DNA from: DATBLE01 sp050258035
GTDB lineage: Bacteria > Actinomycetota > Thermoleophilia > Gaiellales > Gaiellaceae
Length of the DNA: 5,811 nt
Direction: 5' to 3'
NCBI GenBank assembly: GCA_050258035.1
Contig: JBLMYA010000005.1
Coordinates: forward strand, 1-5,811
How positions within the stretch are numbered: position 1 is the stretch's first letter; each line of letters starts with the position of its first letter. Under the pieces are notes generated by a model. The model did no database searches and was not told the DNA's origin. It worked only from the letters and a program-made list of their open reading frames with translations. Shown here piece after piece: positions 1-5,181 of this stretch. The translations under genes and the position numbers were made by a program.

Positions 1-146
1 TCCGAGAACGGGCGCCCGAAGAGCTCGGGCCGGTAGTGGAGCGTCTTCAGGACGTCGGGAGGCTCCGCCCCACGCTGCTCGCGCATGAAGTCGAGGACGC
101 GAGCCTCCTGTGGATCGTGCCCCTCCTCCAGGCAGCGCAGCCTCAC
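1..146 (-). CDS. Carboxymuconolactone decarboxylase/AhpD-like protein, N-terminal part (runs off left edge)
   Basis: The first 48 codons of a minus-strand gene starting at GTG (146-144) and continuing past base 1. The visible product begins (M)RLRCLEEGH and contains DVLKTLHYRPELFGRPFS near residues 31-48. A 'P-D-V-x-x-T-L-x-Y-R-P-x-x-F-G-x-P-x-S' stretch is what I remember from the N-terminus of actinobacterial carboxymuconolactone decarboxylase-family (AhpD-like) proteins, just ahead of the helical domain that carries the CxxC redox pair. That pair would lie outside the window, so peroxidase or disulfide activity cannot be judged. The start codon overlaps the stop of the 85-aa gene in a GTGA arrangement, which suggests translational coupling in one operon and supports this start. 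The family call rests on memory of a short N-terminal motif. The reading frame itself is well supported by the overlap and by its being open to the edge. Confidence 0.62.
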   Translation of the reverse strand, partial: MRLRCLEEGHDPQEARVLDFMREQRGAEPPDVLKTLHYRPELFGRPFS

Positions 147-400
147 GCCAGCGTCTCCAGCGCCGCCTCGAGCCGCTCGAGCCCGGCGGCGACGACCACC
201 GAGACGGTCTGCTCGAAGACCTCGTCCTCGGAGTGGCCCGCCGACTCGAGCGCCTGCAGGTCGCCGTCGGTCGTCGTGTACGCGCGCTGCCGCACCTTGT
301 CGAGGTACGAGGCGAAGTCGGGCGGCGCCTCACGATCCGGGTGGGACGCCTCCCGGAGCCGTTCGAGCAGCTCGTCGTAGCGAGTCTCGGGTCGCGCCAT
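143..400 (-). CDS. Small helical protein, AhpD/CMD-associated (85 aa, no cysteine)
   Basis: A complete 85-aa gene, ATG at 400-398, TGA at 145-143. The product is charged and looks mostly alpha-helical: a helix around residues 5-18 (YDELLERLREA), a PPDFASYLDKVRQRAY segment (about 26-41), then a D-x-D-x-x-A-L-x-x-A-G-x-S-E-D-E-x-F-E segment (about 45-63) and an alanine-rich C-terminal helix (VVVAAGLERLEAALETL). The last half resembles small actinobacterial proteins with an AhpD-like helical arrangement that lack the CxxC motif. There are no cysteines at all, so it cannot do AhpD chemistry alone. It overlaps the downstream AhpD-like gene by 4 bases, and a hetero-oligomer with that product is a reasonable inference. 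No clear Shine-Dalgarno precedes the ATG; no alternative in-frame ATG, GTG or TTG lies in the intergenic sequence. The gene is likely real; its function is unproven. Confidence 0.72.
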   Translation of the reverse strand: MARPETRYDELLERLREASHPDREAPPDFASYLDKVRQRAYTTTDGDLQALESAGHSEDEVFEQTVSVVVAAGLERLEAALETLA

Positions 401-409
401 CCCGGCGAA

Positions 410-439
410 TACTGCCGAAACACAATGCGACCGGCAGTA
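410..439. promoter_or_regulatory. Candidate operator: perfect 8-bp inverted repeat between divergent genes
   Basis: TACTGCCG (410-417) and CGGCAGTA (432-439) are exact reverse complements separated by 14 bases. Equivalent positions are 22 bases apart, about two helical turns, as for a dimeric regulator binding one DNA face. The dyad centre lies about 25 bases from the minus-strand ATG at 400 and about 30 bases from the plus-strand ATG at 454, so one bound protein could act on both genes. Because of the symmetry, CTGCCG followed 17 bases later by CAGTA(T/C) occurs on each strand, at -35/-10 spacing, but both hexamers match the housekeeping consensus poorly. A TACCAT at 438-443 is another weak -10 candidate for the large gene. 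The repeat is seen directly; the regulatory role is inferred. Confidence 0.4.
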
Positions 440-453
440 CCATCTAGCGGCCG

Positions 454-3400
454 ATGAGCGCGCCTTCTCTCCCGGTCGGCAGGTCGCTCACGATTCGGGG
501 CACCCGCTACCCCGTGCTGCTGCCGAAGGTGCAGGACCCGCGGCTCCACCTCGCGGCCGTGATCATCACGCTGCAGGTTCTCGGGCAGACGGCGTTCGGC
601 TTCAGCCTCTCCATCGCGCAGATCCTCGTCTCGCTCGGCACGTGCGCCGTCCTCGAGGTCGGCATCTCGTTCTTCCGCCAGCAGGTGATCCTGTGGCCGG
701 CGAGCGCCCTCCTGACCGGCAACGGGGTCGCCTTCATCCTGCGGGTCCCCGGCACGGAGCACGGCGACTGGTGGAGCCTCCGCGGCTGGTGGATCTTCGC
801 CGGGACGGCAGCGGTCTCCCTGCTCTCGAAGTACGTCATCCGCTTCCGCGGAAACCACATCTTCAATCCCTCGAACTTCGGGCTCGTGCTCTGCTTCCTC
901 CTGCTCGGGCCGGAGCGCGCGGAGCCGCTCGACTTCTGGTGGGGGCCGATGTCGCCGTGGATGGCGCTCGCGGTCGCGCTCATCGTCACCGGCGGCCTCG
1001 CGATCCTGTCCCGGCTTCGGCTCCTGGCCATCGCCGTCGCGTTCTGGGTGACGTTCGCCGCGGGGATGGCGGTGCTCGCCGCGAGCGGGCACTCGATGAC
1101 GGCCCGCTGGCACATCGGACCGATCTCCGGCCGGGAGTTCTGGTGGCTCCTCGTCACCTCCCCGGAGATCCTGATCTTCCTCTTCTTCATGATCACCGAC
1201 CCCAAGACGATCCCCCGGGGGCGGGTGGCCCGCCTCGTCTACGCCGTCGGCATCGGGCTGCTCGCGACCCTGCTGATCGCGCCGCAGACGACCGAGTTCG
1301 CCACCAAGGTCGCCGTGCTCGGCGCCCTCACGATCGTGTGCGCGATTCGCCCGCTGCTCGAGGCCGTCCTCCCGAAGGCCGCGTCCCCGCAGGACAGGGT
1401 GTCGGCGTGGCTCTCGCCGCTCGCGCGGCGCGGCCGCGTCGCCGCCGGGGCGTCCGCGCTCGCCGCCACGGCCGCCTTCGCGGGGCTCGTCGTGCTCGCC
1501 GGCATCCCGGCCCGCCCGAGCGCGGCCTCGGCCGGGCCGCTCGCCGGCGATGCGTCGCTTCCACCCGTCTCCGTGCTCGCGACCCAGGGCATCTCGGACC
1601 GGGTCGACGACACGACGGTGCGTCGGATCGCTCACGACATCGTCATCGACCTGAAGGCGAGCTCCGACGCCCTGCGACTCCGCGACCCACAGCGCGCGGC
1701 GGTCGGCGCCGGAGGCGCCTGGCTCGTGGACCTCAGGCAGAGGATCGGCGCGGCGGCCGGCGGCTCGATCTCGGTCTCGAGCTACGAGATCGGCCACATC
1801 GGTCTCGAGCTCTCCAGGGGCATCGGGCAGGGCCCGCCGAGGATCACCGCGACGATAAAGGGGGTCGAACGGATCGGCGTCTACCAGGGACGTCCGCCGA
1901 CACTCGAGCGGCGGCTGAAGGCAAGGCCCTTCGTGCAGTCGATCGAGGTCGCAGAGCAGCAGGGCCACTACGTCATCGTGAGCGCCGGAGGATCGGCTCC
2001 GGAGGCGCCGATGCCCGGCACGCAGGCGACGGTCGCTGCGACCGGCCCGCTCGCCGGCGTGCGCCTCCAGGACGTCGCGTCCCAGGTCGGGCTCGACTTC
2101 CGGAACGGGGCGTTCCGCTTCGGCGCCTGGAACGACCCCCCGGCGATGATGGGTGGCGGCGTCTGCTGGCTCGACTACGACAACGACGGATGGCTCGACC
2201 TCTTCGTCGTCAACTCGTACTCGAATGCCGACGCGCGCCGGTGGCAGAAGCAGGGCGGTCTGCCGCGAACCGCGCTCTTCCACAACGTGCGCGGATCGTT
2301 CGTCGACGTCTCGCGGAAGTCGGGCGCCGACCTCGCCGTTCGTGGTGAGGGCTGCGTTGCGGCGGACTTCAACGGCGACGGGAACACCGACCTCTTCGTC
2401 ACCACGGACTCGTACGACAAGCTGCTCTGGAACAACGGCGACGGCACCTTCACCGAGGGGTCGAAGGCTGCCGGGATCGACACCTTCGGCTGGCACGCGG
2501 GCGCTGCGGTCGCCGACGTCAACGGCGACGGGCGCCCCGACCTCTTCGTCGCCGGCTACACGGACCTCAATGCCCCCGTCGCTTCGGCGGTCAGCGGGTT
2601 TCCCGGCAACTTCGAGGGCGTACGCGACCTCCTGTACCTGAACGAGGGGAGCGACGAGAACGGGCACACGCTGTTCCGGGAGGTCGGAGCGCAGGCGGGG
2701 CTCGAGGCCGCGAGCTTCCGCCACGGCCTCGGCGCGCAGTTCACCGACTACAACGGCGACGGCCGGCCTGACCTCTACGTGGCGAACGACGAGGACCCGA
2801 ACCAGCTGTACGAGAACGTCGCGTGGCCGGGGGGCGCCGCCGCAGACCCGGCCGGTCTCGGGTTCCGCTTCGAGGAGCGCGGTGCGGCCGAAGGGGTCGC
2901 CGATCCGTATGCCGGCATGGGGATCGCCTCGGGGGACTACAACGGGGACGGCAAGCTCGATCTCTTCGTCACGAACTCGAGGCGGGAGCCCTATGCGGTC
3001 CTCCGCCGCTCGCCGGGCGCGCAGGCGTTCTCTAACGGCCGTCCGGCCTTCCGCTCCGCGTCCTCGGGCTCGGCCGGCTGGGGGGCGACCTGGGCGGACC
3101 TCGCGCTCGACGGCACGCCCGACCTGGTGCTCGCGAACGGCGCCATCCCGGTGACGAGCCTCGCCAGGGACGCCGGGCCGATCCAGGTGTTCGCGGATCT
3201 GAAGCACGGAACGCAGCCCCAGCGATTCGCGAACGTCGGTGTCGCCGGGCTGCGCAGCGCACCGCACGTGAACGGTCGAGGCCTCGCGGCGGCTGACTAC
3301 GACAACAACGGGACGGTCGACGTCGTGGTGAACTCGATCGGGAACAGGCTCGTGCTCCTTCGGAACACCGGCGCGAGGGGCCACTGGCTCGAGGTGCGCC

Positions 3401-5163
3401 TGTCTGCGTTCGCGCCGGGAGCCGTGGCCACCGTCGTCCTGCCCGACGGGAAGACGCTCGTGGAGGAGAGCCATGCCGGCAGCAGCTACCTCTCCTCCGA
3501 GGACCCGCGCCTGCACTTCGGGCTCGGAGCGGCAACGACCGTGAAGTCGCTGGTGGTGCGGTTCCCCGACGGCGGCGAGAGGCGGTTCTCGAACGTCGGC
3601 GCAGATCGCGTCGTCACGGTCGTGCCGCCGAGGGCACGACGAGCAGCGACCCGGGCGATTCCGGCCCCGACCGAGTTCGTGCGCCCGGGATGCGCGAGCG
3701 CGCTGACCCGGGAGCGCTCGGTCGCACGCGTCTGGGACGAGGTCGCGCTCGAGATCGATCCCGGGAAGGACAACCCCGCGCTGCAGGCACGGAACCTGTT
3801 CCACCTCTCGGCGGCGATGTGGGACGCGTGGTCCGCGTACCAGCCCACGGGCACGGGCTACTTCGTCACCGAGAAGCACCGCGCCGACGCGCCGCTCGCG
3901 GCACGAGACGCAGCGATCAGCTACGCCGCCTATCGCCTGCTCCTCTGGCGAGCGTCGTTCGAGCCCGGCCTCGCGCGGTCGTTCGAGCGCCTCACCGCGA
4001 CGATGCGGGGACTGTGCTACGAGCCGGGATTCACCGACGCGAGCGGGGACTCACCCGCCGCCGTGGGCAACCGCATCGCGGCTGCCGCGATCGAGTACGG
4101 CCGCCGGGACGGCTCGCTCGAAGACCAGCACTACCTCGACCCGAGCTACGTGCCCGTCAACGAGCCGCTCATCGTCTCGCAGCCCGGCTCGACGATGCAC
4201 GACCGGACGTTCTGGCAGCCGCTCGCGCTCGGGCGAATCGTCACGCAGGACGGTCTCACGATCCCGGCCAGAGTCCAGACCTTCGTCGCCTCGCAGTGGG
4301 GGCACGTCCGCGGCTTCGCCCTGCCGACGTCGAAGAAAGGGCTGCCCGTCGACCCCGGCTCTCCCCCGCTCGGGCTCCCGTCGTCTTCCACCTACAAGAA
4401 AGCCGCGATCGACGTCATTCGCTGGAGCGCACTGCCCGGAGGCGCGACAGCGATGACACGCTGGGCGACGGCCGAGCCAGCCCGGTGGAACGCGATCGCG
4501 AATGCCGTGTCGGACTCGAGAGACCAATCGCTCGGCAGGCGTGCCCGGCTCGCGTCCGACGTGAAGCTGTACTTCGCGCTGAACGGGGCGCTGCACGACG
4601 CCGCCGTGGCGACCTGGGGCGCCAAGCGCGCCTACCAGGCGGTTCGCCCGATCTCGATGATCCGGGCCCTGGCGTTCGCGGGGCAGTCCAGCGACCGCCA
4701 CGCCGCGTCGTTCAGCGCAGACGGACTGCCGCTCGTTCCGGGGCTCGTCGAGCTGATTACCAGGCAGTCGAGCGCGCCGGGCCAGCGCCACGCCGCTCTC
4801 GCCGGGCACGTCGGCGACATCGCGATTCGAACGGCCCGCGGCTGGGTGCTCGGCACGAGCTGGCTGCCCCGAGCTGGCACGGCGACTCCGCCCTACCCCG
4901 GCTGGGTCTCGGCCGAGAGCGCGTTCGGCCGGGCGGCGGCGACGGTGCTCAGAGCGGAGGCGGGGAGCCGACGCGTCCCTGCCGGGGCGAGGCTGCCCTG
5001 GACGACGTACGACCGCGCGGCTGCCGAGGCCGGGCTCGCGAGCCTCTACGCGGGAACCGAGACGAGAGCCGACGTCACCGCAGGCGCACGGGTCGGCTCC
5101 CGGATCGGCAGGGACGCGTGGGCACTTGCCGAGCGGTACTTCGCAGGCACCGCTCGCCGGTAG
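454..5163 (+). CDS. Giant membrane fusion protein: UnbU (NqrB/RnfD-like) + UnbV (FG-GAP/ASPIC) + vanadium-haloperoxidase-like (1569 aa)
   Basis: One open frame without interruption. An in-frame TAG at 445-447 precedes the ATG by six bases, so translation cannot start earlier. No Shine-Dalgarno is seen, and a leaderless or weakly led mRNA is possible. Modules in order: NqrB/RnfD-like membrane region, residues about 20-305, the UnbU/E5 type of enediyne clusters; a basic loop and final membrane span, about 306-350; an unrecognised soluble module, about 370-508; seven FG-GAP calcium-loop repeats, about 536-970; an ASPIC/UnbV tail, about 974-1058; a haloperoxidase-like module, about 1083-1565. The Arg-rich loop before the last span suggests that everything after residue 350 lies outside the membrane. 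UnbU and UnbV are known as separate conserved enediyne proteins thought to act on the polyene precursor; the role here is unknown. The haloperoxidase pocket is altered (both His are Glu). The convergent neighbour begins 10 bases past the stop. Confidence 0.93.
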   Translation: MSAPSLPVGRSLTIRGTRYPVLLPKVQDPRLHLAAVIITLQVLGQTAFGFSLSIAQILVSLGTCAVLEVGISFFRQQVILWPASALLTGNGVAFILRVPGTEHGDWWSLRGWWIFAGTAAVSLLSKYVIRFRGNHIFNPSNFGLVLCFLLLGPERAEPLDFWWGPMSPWMALAVALIVTGGLAILSRLRLLAIAVAFWVTFAAGMAVLAASGHSMTARWHIGPISGREFWWLLVTSPEILIFLFFMITDPKTIPRGRVARLVYAVGIGLLATLLIAPQTTEFATKVAVLGALTIVCAIRPLLEAVLPKAASPQDRVSAWLSPLARRGRVAAGASALAATAAFAGLVVLAGIPARPSAASAGPLAGDASLPPVSVLATQGISDRVDDTTVRRIAHDIVIDLKASSDALRLRDPQRAAVGAGGAWLVDLRQRIGAAAGGSISVSSYEIGHIGLELSRGIGQGPPRITATIKGVERIGVYQGRPPTLERRLKARPFVQSIEVAEQQGHYVIVSAGGSAPEAPMPGTQATVAATGPLAGVRLQDVASQVGLDFRNGAFRFGAWNDPPAMMGGGVCWLDYDNDGWLDLFVVNSYSNADARRWQKQGGLPRTALFHNVRGSFVDVSRKSGADLAVRGEGCVAADFNGDGNTDLFVTTDSYDKLLWNNGDGTFTEGSKAAGIDTFGWHAGAAVADVNGDGRPDLFVAGYTDLNAPVASAVSGFPGNFEGVRDLLYLNEGSDENGHTLFREVGAQAGLEAASFRHGLGAQFTDYNGDGRPDLYVANDEDPNQLYENVAWPGGAAADPAGLGFRFEERGAAEGVADPYAGMGIASGDYNGDGKLDLFVTNSRREPYAVLRRSPGAQAFSNGRPAFRSASSGSAGWGATWADLALDGTPDLVLANGAIPVTSLARDAGPIQVFADLKHGTQPQRFANVGVAGLRSAPHVNGRGLAAADYDNNGTVDVVVNSIGNRLVLLRNTGARGHWLEVRLSAFAPGAVATVVLPDGKTLVEESHAGSSYLSSEDPRLHFGLGAATTVKSLVVRFPDGGERRFSNVGADRVVTVVPPRARRAATRAIPAPTEFVRPGCASALTRERSVARVWDEVALEIDPGKDNPALQARNLFHLSAAMWDAWSAYQPTGTGYFVTEKHRADAPLAARDAAISYAAYRLLLWRASFEPGLARSFERLTATMRGLCYEPGFTDASGDSPAAVGNRIAAAAIEYGRRDGSLEDQHYLDPSYVPVNEPLIVSQPGSTMHDRTFWQPLALGRIVTQDGLTIPARVQTFVASQWGHVRGFALPTSKKGLPVDPGSPPLGLPSSSTYKKAAIDVIRWSALPGGATAMTRWATAEPARWNAIANAVSDSRDQSLGRRARLASDVKLYFALNGALHDAAVATWGAKRAYQAVRPISMIRALAFAGQSSDRHAASFSADGLPLVPGLVELITRQSSAPGQRHAALAGHVGDIAIRTARGWVLGTSWLPRAGTATPPYPGWVSAESAFGRAAATVLRAEAGSRRVPAGARLPWTTYDRAAAEAGLASLYAGTETRADVTAGARVGSRIGRDAWALAERYFAGTARR
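508..1503 (+). other. Domain: NqrB/RnfD-like (UnbU/E5-type) membrane module
   Basis: Roughly residues 19-350 of the fusion protein. About ten hydrophobic spans are visible, for example near 32-52, 78-97, 112-129, 140-152, 168-186, 189-210, 226-247, 258-276 and 280-300, plus a last one near 329-350. Family signatures (NQR2_RnfD_RnfE, PF03116) are SALLTGNGVAF at 84-94, FNPSNFG at 137-143 and MITDPKT at 246-252, matching the 'S-x-L-x-T-G', 'NP-x-x-x-G' and 'M-x-T-D-P-x-T' motifs of NqrB and RnfD. No clear (S/D)GA(T/S) flavin-attachment motif is seen in the expected loop; the closest string is SGHSMT at 211-216. The tail LSPLARRGR before the last span is basic and probably cytoplasmic. In Nqr and Rnf this fold moves electrons and cations; in enediyne clusters its homologue UnbU is an integral membrane protein of poorly defined mechanism. 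Confidence 0.85.
1561..1977 (+). other. Domain: unrecognised extracytoplasmic module between UnbU and UnbV parts
   Basis: Residues about 370-508. I do not recognise this segment. It follows the last membrane span and a small-residue linker (about 350-368). It begins with a likely helical part (VRRIAHDIVIDL, then a charged A/R/D-rich stretch through LVDLRQRIG). It then becomes a likely beta-rich part with alternating hydrophobics (SISVSSYEIGHIGLELSRG, RITATIKGVERIGVYQG, VQSIEVAEQQGHYVIVSAG). A helix pair followed by a curved sheet would suit an NTF2-like or other small alpha+beta fold, but that is only a shape-based guess. It ends in a flexible linker (S-A-P-E-A-P-M-P-G-T) leading to the propeller. 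Confidence 0.5.
2059..3627 (+). other. Domain: FG-GAP (VCBS) propeller with ASPIC/UnbV tail (UnbV/E4-type, CRTAC1-like)
   Basis: Residues about 536-1058. Opens with VRLQDVASQVGLDF, the usual 'F-x-D-V-x-x-x-x-G-L' entry of CRTAC1/UnbV proteins. Calcium-loop repeats begin at D574 (DYDNDGWLDLFV), D638 (DFNGDGNTDLFV), D688 (DVNGDGRPDLFV), D765 (DYNGDGRPDLYV), D828 (DYNGDGKLDLFV), D882 (DLALDGTPDLVL, degenerate) and D948 (DYDNNGTVDVVV). That makes seven, consistent with a seven-bladed integrin-type propeller. The ASPIC/UnbV tail (PF07593) follows: GHWLEVRL at about 976-983 and SSYLSSEDPRLHFGLG at 1010-1025, typical of the family. The segment between these two blocks looks somewhat shorter than usual. 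Such domains are normally secreted and calcium-dependent. UnbV is the E4-type conserved enediyne protein, but most ASPIC proteins are unrelated to enediynes. Confidence 0.92.
3700..5151 (+). other. Domain: bacterial vanadium-haloperoxidase-like (PAP2 superfamily), altered active site
   Basis: Residues about 1083-1565, the full length of a NapH1-like bacterial haloperoxidase. Family landmarks: RVWDEVALEI then ARNLFHLSAAMWDAWSAY near the start, FWQPL and SQWGH in the middle, HDAAVATWGAKRAYQAVRP at the first pocket motif, QSSD and GLPLVPGLVELIT after it, and GSRIGRDAWALAERYF at the end. The first pocket motif is intact (K1391, six residues, R1398-P1399). The second, normally S-G-H, reads S1486-A1487-E1488 inside YPGWVSAES. 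The third, normally S-R-x-x-x-x-x-H, reads A1529-S1530 ... E1536 inside LASLYAGTETR. The spacing (7, 2 and 6 residues) equals that of classical chloroperoxidase, so the alignment is secure. Loss of the vanadate-ligating His, the acid-base His and one Arg argues against ordinary haloperoxidase chemistry. The fold call is strong; activity is unknown. Confidence 0.88.
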
Positions 5164-5181
5164 CGCGCGGCGGCTAGCGGC
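5156..5181. terminator. Candidate bidirectional stem-loop spanning both convergent stop codons
   Basis: GCCGGTAGC (5156-5164) pairs with GCTAGCGGC (5173-5181), leaving one mismatch (G5160 against G5177) and an 8-base GC loop. The arms hold the TAG stop of the large gene (5161-5163) and the TAG stop of the minus-strand permease gene (5176-5174). The intergenic gap is only ten bases. There is no T-run on either side, so this is not a classical intrinsic terminator; in high-GC actinobacteria short stems without a U-tract sometimes occur at convergent ends. The pairing is seen; the function is inferred. Confidence 0.28.

Noticed and set aside
1084..1095. SGH string in the membrane module, resembling the haloperoxidase SGH motif
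   Set aside because: It lies in the NqrB-like part (residues 211-213), far from the haloperoxidase fold; coincidence.
507..1205. 232-codon minus-strand open frame
   Set aside because: Antisense to the membrane module; the product has no coherent hydrophobic pattern or domain.
642..2348. Long 568-codon plus-strand open frame
   Set aside because: It is out of frame inside the fusion gene, gives an Arg/Pro/Ala-rich low-complexity product with no family motif, and reflects high GC content.
2173..3330. Recurring GAC-AAC-GGC-GAC-like DNA words suggesting a direct-repeat array
   Set aside because: They are the codons of the FG-GAP calcium loops; spacing is irregular (about 50-77 codons) and the similarity stays within the loops. 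Not CRISPR and not a DNA-level repeat.
4051..4809. 252-codon minus-strand open frame
   Set aside because: Antisense shadow rich in Arg, Gly and Val, with no recognisable motif and no ribosome site.
454..5163. Calling the window an enediyne biosynthetic cluster
   Set aside because: Only UnbU/UnbV-like modules are present; ASPIC and NqrB-like proteins are widespread outside enediyne clusters and no PKSE or E10 gene is visible.
3690..5177. 495-codon plus-strand open frame over the haloperoxidase region
   Set aside because: Arg-rich shadow of the fusion gene; the frame with K-x6-RP, VSAES and the conserved helices is clearly the coding one.
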